Counted from the first letter of the stretch, positions 1 to 10,755 are shown. The stretch is DNA of 64,000 nt from Ctenosaura bakeri (GCA_948474755.1 CAOLHI010002152.1:186001-250000); one strand, 5' to 3'. The notes: a model not told the origin generated them from the letters alone. Program-made: numbers and translations.

Positions 1-237
1 CGGAGGTGGGGGGTTCCGTTCGTGCAAGCAAGTTCTTGTGTGGGGCACTCTCTTTGCTGCTCCTTCATCCTGCAGCTGGCTTCCTGGTTGCGCGATCACC
101 CCTTCCTTCCTTCCACAGTGCAGCCTGGGAGCTGTAGGCTGCGCTGGGGGAGGAAGTGTGACCGGCGTGCCTGGGATGATGTACTGCAGGGCAGGTAAGT
201 GCGCACGGACCACGGAAGCATTGCGTGACTACGCAGC

Positions 238-260
238 ATTTTCGGCTTAGAGCCGAAAAT
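238..260. repeat. Perfect hairpin, 10-bp arms, 3-nt loop
   Basis: The arms at 238-247 and 251-260 are exact reverse complements (ATTTTCGGCT / AGCCGAAAAT). The loop is TAG and a short A-run follows. There is no sign that it is a terminator or RNA gene; it lies inside the GC-rich block and may be part of transposon structure. Confidence 0.6.
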
Positions 261-433
261 AAAAAAATCCATGCACGGCACACTTTAGGCTTGTAAGCGT
301 TGCGTAAATGGGAATGCATCATACGGACCGCCGCTCCCATTTATGCTACACTTAAGGGGCCCTCTCGCAAAAGAAACTGCGAGCGAAAAGGGCCCTGCTG
401 TGGCGATGCTGCTGAGCCTCCCCCATCTTCCCT

Positions 434-571
434 GGGTGGTGGTGCGCAAGCGCGAGCCACACGCTCGCGTCCTCCTGCCCCCTTTGGCTGGAGCGCGTGC
501 GGCCAGAGGTTCGCCACAGCAGGAGTGGTGGTGCACAAGTGCGAGCCACATGCTCGCATCCTCCTGCCCCC
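434..571 (+). repeat. Tandem duplication, period about 92 bp
   Basis: A roughly 46-bp segment at 434-479 recurs at 526-571 with a few transitions at CpG sites (CGCAAGCGCGAGCC versus CACAAGTGCGAGCC). The differences are what methylated-CpG decay would produce after an old duplication. Confidence 0.7.
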
Positions 572-1017
572 TGTTCAGAAGGGACTGAAATCGCTCCCCT
601 TCTCCGCTACCAGGAGAACCTCCCATCTGACGGGCCGGCTTGGGGGGGCAGCAGCAGCACGGGGGGCAGGCCCCCTCCTCGCCATGGCCCCTGCCCCACT
701 TGCCATGGAGGGGGGCGCTGCGGAAGGGCTGGGGGGCCACAAGGTGGTGCTTTTCCAGGGGGGCAAGCTGCGCCCGGTGCAAAAGACAAAGGCACTGGGA
801 TTCCTCTCCCCCAGGCCAGGGTCAACACTCTGGAAACTTTTCCCACACTGCCCCCCCTAGCGGAAACGAGAGCGGAGCAGAAGCAGAGTCTGCGGGGGAT
901 TTTCTGAGTTTTTTCCCGGGGGAGACGCGCGGCTCCTCTTTCTCTCCCTGCCCCCCCCCCGTTCCTAGCCAGTGAGGCAGCCTTTGCCAGGGGTGGCGGC
1001 ATTGTAAATAATAAATA

Positions 1018-1098
1018 AATAATTTTATGGTTGGGGATCACCACAACATGAGGAACTGTATTAAAGGGTCACGGCATTAGGAAGGTTGAGAACCACTG
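1018..1098 (+). mobile_element. SPIN hAT transposon, 3' terminal segment
   Basis: The segment matches my recollection of the 3' end of SPIN (Space Invader) non-autonomous hAT elements nearly base for base, ending in the inverted-repeat terminus GGTTGAGAACCACTG. The next 8 bases, TTCTAGAC (1099-1106), have the central TA expected of Buster-group hAT target sites. The matching left terminus (reverse complement of this end) and the left copy of the target site are not found in 1-1017. The element is therefore either 5'-truncated or extends left out of the window with the GC-rich block as cargo. Confidence 0.85.
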
Positions 1099-1627
1099 TT
1101 CTAGACTGATAAGAAATTCAAAACCACCCAGTGCTTCTCTTGTTTGGACTAAAAACATACCAGATTCATCCTCCCAAGTGGCATGGGAATCACCAGCTTC
1201 TTGCTAAGGAAGCCAACCTTTCAAATCATGTAGGCAGAGCCTCCATAGAATTGCCTTTCAGAGAATCTTTCTTCATATGCAGAAGAAATGGCAACTCTGG
1301 GTCTATTCTCTATTGTCCTTCTGATTGAAGTGCTCTTCACCAGAAACATTGGAAGTGAACTCAAGATTATACCAGCTGACTTATACATTTAAGGGAAGGC
1401 AAATATGCTCAAGAACACATAGACTTCAAAGCCATGGCACTAGACAGGACTACTTGTTCTTCAATTCAGATTAATATTTTGTTATTGTTAACATTGACAA
1501 GATGCTATAGTCCACCAAATTGTGCGGGAAGTGTGATCGCTGCTATTGAAACAAGTTATATATTTTCTAAAAAAGAGAAGTAATTCTATTTCTACATTCT
1601 GTAAAGGACGTTATTGAAATTACTTAC

Positions 1628-1690
1628 CAAAAACCGAGCACCATCTATCTGCAATTTCCCCACTGTCCTGGCGCAGTCATGCATCCCACA
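1628..1690 (-). CDS. BLNK: SLP-76-family adaptor (probable BLNK), SAM-domain coding exon 2
   Basis: This is a 63-nt, phase-0 internal exon of 21 codons. On the minus strand it is preceded by a strong polypyrimidine tract and CAG acceptor (about 1691-1715) and followed by a GTAAGTA donor (1621-1627). The peptide ends in IDGARFL, the hallmark of the SAM domain in SLP-76 (LCP2), with the upstream DC and spaced V and K also matching. In SLP-76 this segment follows a first exon like the one at 8483-8557 and leads into the last SAM helix. SLP-76-family proteins are cytosolic scaffolds phosphorylated by Syk/ZAP-70 that recruit PLC-gamma, Vav and Grb2-type partners. The BLNK call rests on the divergent arrangement with DNTT; LCP2 is the alternative by sequence alone. 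The next exon is not visible in 1-1627. Confidence 0.72.
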
Positions 1691-1749
1691 CTGACAGGAA
1701 GAAAAGAGAAAGGAGATGCTAAATTTGGTAATGTTTAGGTTAGAACAAC

Positions 1750-1862
1750 TTTTGGTTCTCCAGATGTTGCTCAGGTGAAATTCCCACAACACTAGCTAGC
1801 AGGATCAGTAGTCAGGGACGATGGGAGATGCAGTTCAACAACATCTGGATAGCCACATTGGT
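1750..1862 (+). repeat. Palindromic dispersed repeat, unassigned family
   Basis: The left half (CTCCAGATGTTG) is echoed in reverse complement by the right half (CAACAACATCTGG). The same pattern recurs at 28140, 34295 and elsewhere. It looks like a short MITE; I cannot name the family. Confidence 0.55.
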
Positions 1863-2164
1863 TCATCTTGCTTCTGATATATAGCTTTCAGACTAATGTC
1901 ACACTCTAATGAACTTCTCATGATTTCTGATTTCAGAAAGTAAGCCCTGATATCTAAACGGAACATACTCATTAGTAACTGTGCATAAGAGTGAAGTGTT
2001 GTAAGGTGGTAACTAATTAAAATATATTACATGGAATGGCTGTAATGGCTTAGGGTGGGTTTGTACTCCAACATGCCTGGAGGACACTAAGTTGGGGAAG
2101 GTTGGACTAAAGGCAGAAGATAAGGTTTTCATTTTCAGAGAATGACACTGGTTTAAAAAGGGGA

Positions 2165-2352
2165 TTGTGGTGTAGTAGTTTGAGCATTGGACTATGACCC
2201 TGGAGAGCAGGGTTCGATTTCCCACTTGGCCATAGAAACCCACTCAGTCACCTTGAGTACATTACACATGCTCAGCCCCAGAAAACCTTGTGATAGGTTC
2301 ACCTTAGGGTTGCCGTAAGTCAGAAATGACTTGAAGGCACACAACAACAATA
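2165..2352 (+). mobile_element. tRNA-headed SINE, near full length
   Basis: It opens with a tRNA-like head carrying A-box and B-box motifs (GTGGTGTAGTAGTTTGAG; GGTTCGATTTCC), then a shortened central part, and ends in the tail CAGAAATGACTTGAAGGCAC followed by a short ACA repeat. The tail is shared with the other SINEs of this window. Confidence 0.85.
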
Positions 2353-3045
2353 TTTCATCTGCTCTTGGCTCAGGAAGACTGATTTTACATGTTTTTGCAT
2401 TGTGTTAGACCCAAGGCAAAACTGGCCAAAATTATATACCAGTCTGTGTCCGTTGTTAGAAACCCTGCCCCTCTCAGATCACTTTAAACACTTTTTAAAA
2501 ATATTGGCTGAGATCCTGCAGGGGAGACATAGCTACAATAATGTAGCTATGATCTGTCTCCTGAACAGATATTCTAAAACACATCTTAAACGCCAAGCAG
2601 ATGCATCAACTGAAGGAGGTATGTGGTGCTGGCAAGGAAGGCACTGAGGGATGATGCTGCCACCCTGCCAGCAAGCGGTAATGCAAGGATCAGTGGCAGG
2701 GACCCCACCAGATACTGTCAATACTCCTTATTGCATTGTAGGTCACTGGAGGGAGGAAGCTGGATGCTTTGTCATTCAGGACCCTGCTCACCAGTGCTGC
2801 AGAACTCCTTCAGTTGGTGTAGCTGCTTGGCTTTTAGAGTGAGTTTTAGGAAGCAATGGTGCCATGACCATAAATGTGAATTTATAATCTCATACTTATT
2901 GAATGACCCCATACATACTGAACAGGTTGCCAGCCATTGTCTTTACCAATTGCAGTGGGTGGCTTCTAGCTAATAAGTCCACTCTATCAAAGGAGGTAAC
3001 ATCTGTGACCTGTTTTCTAAACTAGTCAACATAACCTAGCCACAG

Positions 3046-3180
3046 GTTATGGCCCTCTAGATATCTTGGCCTACAACTCTGATAATCCCACACAGTATGA
3101 CCAATGCAAAAGAGTTATGTGAATTGAAGTTCAAACTTTTGAAAGACCAAAGGTTCCTCATGTCTGCCACAGGTGATTTG
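3046..3180. repeat. Degenerate palindromic dispersed repeat
   Basis: The left part (GGCCCTCTAGATATCTTGGC) and the right part around GAATTGAAGTTCAAAC resemble the two halves of the repeat at 28140. It is strongly decayed. Confidence 0.35.
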
Positions 3181-3479
3181 GGAAAGATCTCATTGCATTA
3201 GGCTTTTAAATAGGATGTTGTCCAAAATGCCATTCTTTAAACAATTACAGAGCAATTTAGAATTTCTTTCAGTGCTTTTTCACATATTTCTGCAAGTGTA
3301 ATATTTCCTTGGTAATTTTTTTTTTCACCCACTCATGGTACATCATGCATAGATAGACATTTTGCATGTCTAGGTTTAAAGAGGAAGTGAGTAGCAATGG
3401 AAATTTCAATGGTGGGGGCATTCAGCAAATTAGCAAAAAGCAAAATCAGGGATATTAGCGTAATCAGTGATGAAAGCTA

Positions 3480-3620
3480 GCATGGTGAAGTGGTTATTGA
3501 GTATTGGACTGTGAATCAGTCTAAAGACTAAAGTCTGAATCTCAACTTGGCCAAAGAAAACCCTGTAATAAGGTCACTTTAAGTCAGAAACAACTTGAAG
3601 GCACATAACAGCAACAAACA
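3480..3620 (+). mobile_element. tRNA-headed SINE, internally deleted
   Basis: A decayed head (GTGAAGTGGTTATTGAGTAT) is joined to the common SINE tail (AAGTCAGAAACAACTTGAAG) and an ACA-type end. The MIR-like central part is missing. Confidence 0.75.
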
Positions 3621-4479
3621 ACTTCCTCACTAATAACAATTTTTAAAGAACTTATGTATACCATGACTGGGCACAGGGAGGAAAAATCAGTAGAGTAGCA
3701 CGCGTGCGCCTGCATGCACACACACAGACTCGGCATCATTGCAAAATGTTTAACAAATTTTATGACAGTTTTGGAAATGTGCTTTGAAAAATGTGTTTGC
3801 ACACACGCTGCTGCATAAAAGTGTTCCACCCTAACCCCAAAACCACTTATCCAAATAGCAAACCTTGCTGGATAAGTTAGAACTGCAGCAGTTCTATAAT
3901 AAGCACAGCCAGTCAGACCTATTGCGAGATAAAACATTTGTAAAAGCATGAATCTGACATGGATGTGGTTAGTGTACCAATAATACTCAGGCCCTTGCTT
4001 CGGAAGCTAACGTAGGACAAGTAACTGCAGTGCAGAGGGCAAAAGTGCAGACCAGAATGTGTGTGGTTTTGTCTGTGAGGTGGGGAAGAACCACCTTTCT
4101 CAGTACATATGGAGTATAGAAGGATGCCCAGTTAGCAATCCTTGGTCTGAGCATAAGATTGCACATGCATGCATGTATGAATGAATGAGAGCAGCTGTAT
4201 TTCAACTGTGAAATATTGGAGGTTGTGTTTTAGACACGTTGGGAAAATTTTCTTGACTACAAAACCTCCCAAGAAATTTCTGATGACCCAGCTAGCTGGG
4301 GAATGCTGGTAGTGGTAGTCTCCAAAATTTCCAAATTCTGGCTTTAGGCATGATATGACCTCTTAGCATTGGCTCCATCCTTACAATATTTGTACAATAC
4401 AGTCTATCGCTACAAGGTTGCTGTCATGTAGAAACGGGCAACTGTGACTCTGCAGATGTTTTTTTGGCTAATAACTCTT

Positions 4480-4565
4480 AGCAGCTTCAGCTTCAGCCAG
4501 CATAATGGTTAGGGCTTTCAGAGTTGTAGTCCACAATTCTCTGGAGGGTCACAGTTGTCCATCCA
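4480..4565 (+). repeat. Half copy of the palindromic dispersed repeat
   Basis: It contains GTTGTAGTCCACAATTCTCT followed by GGAGGGTCACAG, the right half seen in other copies. A similar decayed piece lies at about 4250-4330. Confidence 0.4.
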
Positions 4566-5547
4566 GGCTTCAATGATTAGAGGTAGAACAATTTAAAACC
4601 TTGTTGAAGGCCAGCTGGTGGAGAAGTAGGTGGGATGAAAATGAGTCTCCAAAGTCAATACTATATGGCCACTCTAGAGACTCAGGGATGCTGATGAAAA
4701 GCTCTACAGATAGAGGTCTGCCACCAGTGGAAATAAAGCTTTCCAGAGGCACGGGATTCAAAGCCCCTTTGCCCCTCTTGGCTGGTTGGTGAATCAGCCT
4801 CCAAACCCACTTAAGCTTTTTAGCTGCTGTTGGTATTTTTTGCGTCTACCAAATTCAGTGAGAAGGGGGAAAAGTCATGAATCATCATGCTGGGAAAGGA
4901 TTAATAAACAACAGAGCATTGGAAGATGTCTATCACAGTGCTGTGGATTAGATGCCAGTGTTCCTTTGGATCTCACACGTCTTGAATTTTGTGATGCAGT
5001 TCTTGGCTCAAAAACCGCATATGAAAAATAAGTATATTACGGAACATTTATTCATTTTATTTTACTCGTTTATGAATATTTTAAATCACTTACCTCTAAT
5101 GACTTTAAAATGGTGTAAACAAACCATAAAACATGCAGTATAAAACCACTATATAATTATACGGATAGTAAAGAAAATTATACCAGTAGGCTAAAATATG
5201 TGGTGTTTAGGCTAAACTACATCAGGAAAGGTGGCATAAAGACAGGTGCCTTCGGCAGGTACCTAAAAATAAGAAATGCTGGTGTATGTTGAATACCAGA
5301 GGAAAACTGCATAGTGGATGCCACTGGCTAAGCTAAACGATAATGGGAAGGGTTGCATAAACAGCTGTACCTCCACCATGCACCTGAAAATAAAAGTTAT
5401 TGGCACATATCTAACATAAGAGGGAAGATTATTGCACGCAGTAGATTTCACCATACTAAATGCCATGCCCTGAACACAGGGCAGCCAAATATGATTCTGA
5501 CAGAATGGATAAAAGATGCATAGAAGAAGTGTTTTCTCTCATTCCCA

Positions 5548-5800
5548 CCATTATTGCTGGTACATGTGGTGCGGATATGGGAGAGAGCCTTTTTGGTGGC
5601 TTCCCCTAGCCTGTGGAATTCCCTCCCCCATGAGATTCAGTCGGTCTTCTCTATTTTCTTTCTTCAGGCAGCCTTAGTTTACTCTGGCCTTCAATTATTA
5701 ATTATCCATTGCAGAAGGTCTCTTAACTGGAGTGTGTTGTATTTGTATTTTTATCATAATTATTATATTTTAACTTCTTTTAAAAACTGTTCAAAATTAA
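5548..5800 (+). mobile_element. L2-like LINE 3' end, degenerate
   Basis: Translated on the plus strand, 5578-5640 reads RAFLVASPSLWNSLPHEI, the conserved C-terminal signature of L2/CR1-clade LINE reverse transcriptases. It is followed by T/A-rich sequence like an L2 3' untranslated region. The fragment is 5'-truncated and cannot be functional. Confidence 0.65.
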
Positions 5801-6299
5801 TATTTTAATATGTTTGCTTTTCTTTTAAGAAACCTCCAAATACTAATAACACAATACAAATATTACAACAACTATTCATAAACTCAGTCTGTACATTGCT
5901 CAGACATGTCATATACAGTCCTCCCTCCACTTGACCATCATGAATTTGATTATGCACAAGGCTTGTATGTTCCTTGTTCCCCTGCATTCTCCTCCTCCCA
6001 TTCCCTTGTATTTTGCTGGGCACAAAGAAAGAAGACAAGAGTGCCCAGGGAATGGGGGTGTAAGGCATGTGCATCCCTTCTTTCTCCCCTCTGGAGCTCC
6101 CCATCCCATTCCTTTTCAATTTGATCCAGGACAGAGAATGTGTGCTGAGGCAAAAGGCAAGAGAATGGCGCGGGGAACCCAAGAAGGTACAGGGAAGGGG
6201 AGGGGGGACTTATTCATGGTTCTTCCACCTTGCGAGGTTCTGTGTTCCGAAGCCTTGCAAAAGTGGAGCGGTCACTGTAGGTTCATTTTGAATTTTAAA

Positions 6300-7070
6300 A
6301 AATTGTAATTCTGAGGCCAAACAAGAGAAGTAGCCTCCTCCTATGGAATAACATGTACTTTACCTATATGTTATTAATGTGATCAACATGGTTGTAATTA
6401 ATGAGTCATAAAGGATCAGTTTCTAGTCTCATTTTTTGGTAAGAGATATTTTTGTTTCCTACAGAGTGACATTTGCCAGAGTAATGAAGTGTCCAGTGCC
6501 AATGGACAGATCAAAACCTCATGTAGCTGGATTTGTAACAATCATGTGCTATAAAATACAGCTTTAAAATAGGATGGAAATTATCATTTTCTCAGTAAAC
6601 CAAATAATGGATGTTTAGAATGGATTAAAAAGGAGAAAACTGAGTAAAAAGGCAGAGTATCCATGAAGAAACTTTTCACGTCTTCATTACAAATACATGA
6701 GATAATGATGACTGATGAAATTAACGAGAATTGTACTAACAATGACTAATTAGAGTCCCAGTGATATCAGTGATTTTTACTGACTAACATGGAATTGTGG
6801 TAGAAAAAATCCAACCATGGAGAGTAAAATTACATGAAATGTAGGGTTTTAATTACTTTTACATGTTCGGTATTATGAAGAAATTGAAGTCTTATTTCTT
6901 AAGGGACCCTGCTAGAGAAGTCTGGATGATCCTTTCTCTTTTAAGCTTTGGGTGGGCTTCTGCAATAATTTGATTCCACCTGATTTTGATTCCACCTGGC
7001 TAGTATGAATTATTGTTGCCACTCCTTGTTTTTAAAGAGAGTTATTTAGTCACCTCTCGGTTTCTCTATA
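6300..7070. other. AT-rich stretch with no recognisable feature
   Basis: No repeat family, splice-bounded open frame or RNA gene was recognised here. It is intronic sequence of the minus-strand adaptor gene. Confidence 0.4.
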
Positions 7071-7079
7071 TGAAATTTG

Positions 7080-7190
7080 TAGTAATTTGAAGTGTTTTAT
7101 TGTAACATTCTATTTTGCATTATATATTATATGATCTTTTTTTAGTAAGCTGCTTTGAACTTATTTTTTAAAGGAAAGTGGAAGAATATA
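7080..7190 (+). mobile_element. LINE 3' tail remnant
   Basis: A T-rich run followed by GTAAGCTGCTTTGAACTT and AAAGGAAAGTGGAAG resembles the L2-like tails at 10785 and 62465. It is very decayed. Confidence 0.35.
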
Positions 7191-7479
7191 CATTACGAAG
7201 AACCAGACAAACAAAGATGGCAAATAGGGATTTGACAAACTGAAACTTATACACTGAAAAATAGATTTAATTTTATGGCCTCTCTTTATAGGAACAGCAA
7301 TCTGTTTCAGACATGATTTTAATTCGCATAGCTATTCAGAACCACAAGAACTACACCAATGTTTATTTTTATTTATTATTATTTCTTTTATTTCCTATTT
7401 CTTTTATTTATTATTAGTTCTTATGAACATTTGCATGAGAGATACTCCTGTGGATGGGGATCATTTAGGCCTCCACTGA

Positions 7480-7565
7480 AATTCCCATCAGCTCTTGCCA
7501 GAATATAGCCAGTCGTGAAGGATAATAGGAATAGCAGTCCAGCAATATCTGGAGGCTGTACATTC
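7480..7565 (+). repeat. Palindromic dispersed repeat copy
   Basis: It contains AATAGCAGTCCAGCAATATC followed by TGGAGGCTG, a decayed version of the right half of the repeat family at 28140. Confidence 0.4.
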
Positions 7566-7917
7566 CTCATACCTGATCTACTCCTTAATCTGAGTTGGTC
7601 TTTCAGAATAACATGAGTTATTCATATGGTAGTTCAGTTCAGATGACATGTATTCATCTGGAAGGCCAAGGGGGATAATGGAAGGGGTGCTTAAAGGTTC
7701 AAGGAGGGGAGGAACCTGGAGTGTAGCTACAGGGGTGGTGGTGGAATAAGGGCATTGCTCCCCCACAAGAATTCTTCTCCTTGTGAAAGTCTCACTCTAT
7801 TCTCAAACTTCTAGCAGTGCGGTGTCTTAAAACCTCCATCAAGCATTCAGAAGTAGAATTTGGGCTTCCAAGGGAGAGGGGCAGGCAAAGTTTCCAAAGG
7901 AATGCAAACACAGCAAC

Positions 7918-8062
7918 TAGGCAACCTTGGGTAAGTCACACTCTCTCAGCCTCAGAGGAAGGCAAAGGCAAACCCCCTCTGAACAAATATTGCCAAGAAA
8001 TCCCCATGATAGATTTGCCTTAAGTTGTCAGAAGTCAGAAACAACTTAACAGTGCAGTAGGC
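7918..8062 (+). mobile_element. tRNA-headed SINE, 5'-truncated
   Basis: It retains the MIR/CORE-like central part (CTTGGGTAAGTCACACTCTC, then TCAGCCTCAGAGGAAGGCAA) and the common tail ending CAGAAACAACTTAACAG. The tRNA head is missing. Confidence 0.8.
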
Positions 8063-8482
8063 ACTGTCAGTCCTTGGGGATGGCAAATGAAGAGATATCT
8101 CAAGTTCTCTCCCTGCTCCTGAGCGTTTCTCTCTTGACAGCATCACCGTGTGTGTATGAGTTCAGTTAAGCTGCTGCCACAGGCACACTTGCCCCAATTG
8201 CACCATTGACAATACAGCCTTGCCCAAGGGTCCCAGGCCCTCTGGCTACAGTGCACACCGTAAGCACTCAAGATTCCAGCACATTTGATTTAATAAAATT
8301 CTCATGCTTCTGATACTTTGTGCTCTTGGAATGGCTTGATGGCCTGATTATATCAAAACAGCTTGTCTCCAATTACTTCCTGGAGTTAAAACAGAAGGAA
8401 GTACAATTTAAAAAAAGAAAAGAAAAGAGAAGAATTTACAACACGCACCCCAACTGACTAGAATCTTATATCAGTGCTGTAC

Positions 8483-8557
8483 CTGTCTCAGCAGATCTGC
8501 AACTTGGGAAGCAGTCCAGTTCTCACATTCTTCTCGAAAGGGTAGTTTTGTTGCCAT
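8483..8557 (-). CDS. BLNK: SLP-76-family adaptor (probable BLNK), first coding exon, start of SAM domain
   Basis: The minus-strand ATG at 8555-8557 opens 25 codons ending in CAG, followed by a GTACAG donor. The peptide, starting MATKLPFREECENW and continuing TASQVADLLRQ, matches the SLP-76 N-terminus in plan: a short leader, PFR, a tryptophan, then the first SAM helices. The exon breaks in phase 0 one residue before where SLP-76, as I recall it, is split, and continues into 1628-1690. The frame stays open upstream for about 46 codons, but nothing there looks like the family, so I chose this ATG. Mammalian BLNK instead starts with a leucine-zipper-like helix that corresponds to the end of this SAM region, so an intact SAM start at a BLNK locus is unusual. 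If synteny misleads, the gene is LCP2 or another paralog. Confidence 0.72.
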
Positions 8558-8760
8558 ACTGGGCCCTCGACAAGAGTGACTGGATATGTTTCTGGTAATG
8601 CTGAAACTGTTTGCTTTGCTAAGTATCATTGACTGAATTCTGGAAGTCATTAGAGGAAGTTCCCTTTGCAACTTTTTTTTTCCTGTGGTCATCATTGCTT
8701 AAAGCTCACACATCTCTTTACAGCGGCTTCAGAGCTATTGGTTGTTCAGCGTAATAACTT
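8558..8760 (-). promoter_or_regulatory. Candidate 5'UTR/promoter of the SAM-adaptor gene
   Basis: This is the sequence just upstream of the predicted start. It carries an ETS/PU.1-like core AGAGGAAGTT at 8652-8661 and a CCAAT-type motif on the minus strand near 8735-8745. There is no clear TATA box, which is common for lymphoid promoters. The transcription start cannot be fixed from sequence, and an upstream noncoding exon is possible. Confidence 0.3.
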
Positions 8761-9602
8761 TCTTTCTTTCTTTCATTCTAAAAACTGAACCCCATGAAAA
8801 TCAGTTTGTTTAATCAGTCTGTTTAATGAACATCTCTGGATATCTGAATATCTCTGTTTGCTTATTGTATATATTATCTGCATATATTACAGTGAATATC
8901 TGGAATATGAGATGTTTTGATGTTTACATTCCCAGGCAAATTTTGAGAATGCCCAGAAATTAAGAGATAAATAAATAAAGGCTACAAAGGATTGTAAACC
9001 CAATTACTGTTTGTTAAGGACCACTGATTTTTTTTTAAAAGACATTTTTCACTGCCCACACTTTTTACATTTTTGTTACATCTGACCTGACTAATTACTA
9101 TCTCCCATCTACAAGAATTCATTAAGGAGACAAGCCTTCTCTCTTATAATTGGACTAGGACAAAAAACCCCAAACATAATCACAATTCATTTGTAAGCCT
9201 ACTGGGACAGCCATGTTACTACCCAAATGCTATTTGTTAATGGTCACCATTTAAGAAAGGAATTGGCACACTGTGGCCCGATGTAGCCCTTGAGGCTCCA
9301 AAGTGCAGCCCTTGAAGACCTCCCGAAGCCTCTAGACCCTTCCAAAATTTATAAAATAAAATTTGAATGATTTTTCACCCTTGACAGTGGGAAACTACTT
9401 GCTCCATCCCCAAGTACCCCATCTGCTAAAAAACTAAAAAGTGAGACTGAAAATCAGCAGAAATTCAAACCAGAAGTGACACAAGATCTGAACCTGAAGA
9501 TCTGCACCTGAAAATTGAGGCAACATTCTATGCACTGGATATAGGGGGCTGCAGCTCATGAAACTATGCGAAATAAATTTTGCTAGCTGACAAATAACAA
9601 GT

Positions 9603-9735
9603 ACTGTAGGCTCTGTTTCAGGAGAAGAAACTGGCAAAACCACTTCTGAGTATTCCTTGCTTAAGAAAACCCTAGGAAATTCATGGGGCTGCCATAAGTT
9701 GACAGGAGATTTGAAGACACATAGACACACATACA
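9603..9735 (+). mobile_element. 5S-type SINE, tail half only
   Basis: It begins at TACTGTAGGCTCTGTTTCAG and runs through CTGAGTATTCCTTGC to the tail (CATAAGTTGACAGGAGATTT) and a CA-rich end. It matches the 3' two-thirds of the 5S-headed SINEs at 16379-17513 and 55298. Confidence 0.75.
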
Positions 9736-10607
9736 CACAGCCTTTAAATTGCCTCTAGACTCTTGTTGTTTTTACTGTGACAGACTGAAATGCAGTGAGC
9801 TTGGGATCCATGGATTTAATCAACCATGGACTGAAAATGCAGAATAGTAAAAACAAAACAAATGAAAACAAACAAAAAATACCCTCCCCACCCCTGAGAT
9901 CTAGCACAACCAGGCTGAAAAGTGGTTCCAGGGCAGCTAGCAACACAACACAGTTTTTTTTTTTGCTAAACACTCATATATGACAGAAATACAAGATAAT
10001 AGGCAACTATTTTTGGAATTCACAAAATGCATTAGGAGAGGTGAATGTGCACATTCAATGTTGTTCATTTTCCTATGTGGTTCTGCCCCTGTTTCCATCT
10101 TTTGGGGAGCTGAGAATGGCTTTTACTAGGTATAGGAGCTTTTCACGTGTGACAGTCCACCTTCACAAGTTTATTCATGTTTCCTTCTGGTTTCGTTTCA
10201 GAGAGAAACAGGAACGTTTTTATTCTAGTATGTATCTGGTGACTAAATGGAGAAGCATTTTTACTGTGGCTTTTGCTATTTTTTTCTTAATGTGATTTAT
10301 TATTTTGAGACAAACCTATGGTCCTGAAGAGAAGAAATTCCTCTCTGTGATATTAGACAGTGTTTCTGCTCTTCAGTTTACTTGTTAACAGCTCTGTCCC
10401 AAAGGCATCCTGTGGTCTGTGGTTTGGTGAAGTACTTAGAATTCTCCACAAGGGAGCTTTCATCTGCTTCCTTGATCTTCAGATCTCAAGACAAAGTGGT
10501 ATGAAGCTGATATAAACGTGTAGTGCAGAAATACTTTCAATTTCAGAATTCCACTGTTCAGTCCCCTCAGCCTGGTAGTGTGGTCGGCATGAGAGGGAGA
10601 AAACTTG

Positions 10608-10738
10608 AGCCATTTCCGCACTAGACTGTCATAGCGCTATTATTCCACCCGGCCCCTTCAGAAACTGCAAACCCCAGGATTCCATAGGATGTCGAAAGTG
10701 AAATAATAGCGCTATAACAGTCTGGTGCAGGAATGGCC
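10608..10738. mobile_element. Near-palindromic MITE, copy 1 (131 bp)
   Basis: The terminal inverted repeats (AGCCATTTCCGCACTAGACT and the complement of the right end) bracket arms that meet at a shortened loop. It is flanked by a 3-bp TTG duplication (10605-10607 and 10739-10741). The termini and 3-bp duplication suggest a PIF/Harbinger-type element. It has no coding capacity. Confidence 0.8.
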
Positions 10739-10751
10739 TTGGGTCCATACA

Positions 10752-10755
<4 letters not shown>

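Larger units (their letters stand above)
1..1017. other. GC- and CpG-rich block, no confirmed gene
   Basis: This kilobase is strikingly richer in G+C and CpG than the AT-rich DNA that follows. It contains perfect or near-perfect hairpins (238-260; arms around 305-314 and 335-344; arms around 356-367 and 379-395) and an internal duplication (434-571). Open frames exist in several frames on both strands, as expected from stop-poor GC-rich DNA, and none resembles a known protein. A GT donor-like string lies near 194. The block runs directly into the right end of a SPIN hAT element at 1018-1098, so it may be internal cargo of a larger transposon whose left end is outside the window. A CpG island of an unseen gene is the alternative. 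Confidence 0.5.
1691..8482 (-). other. BLNK: Intron between the two SAM exons
   Basis: A 6.8-kb intron with GTACAG donor at 8477-8482 and a pyrimidine-rich acceptor ending at 1691. It holds three tRNA-headed SINE copies (2165, 3480, 7925), an L2-like LINE 3' end (5548), several copies of a palindromic dispersed repeat, and otherwise AT-rich unique-looking DNA. No further exon with splice signals and family similarity was seen. Confidence 0.65.

Noticed and set aside
300..860. 186-codon open frame and several overlapping frames on both strands
   Set aside because: They lie in GC-rich, stop-poor repeat-like DNA with no recognisable domain and no frame preference.
1..1627. Third SAM exon or a mammalian-type BLNK first exon
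   Set aside because: I looked for the last SAM helix or the zipper-like BLNK start on the minus strand and found nothing with splice signals; it probably lies left of the window.
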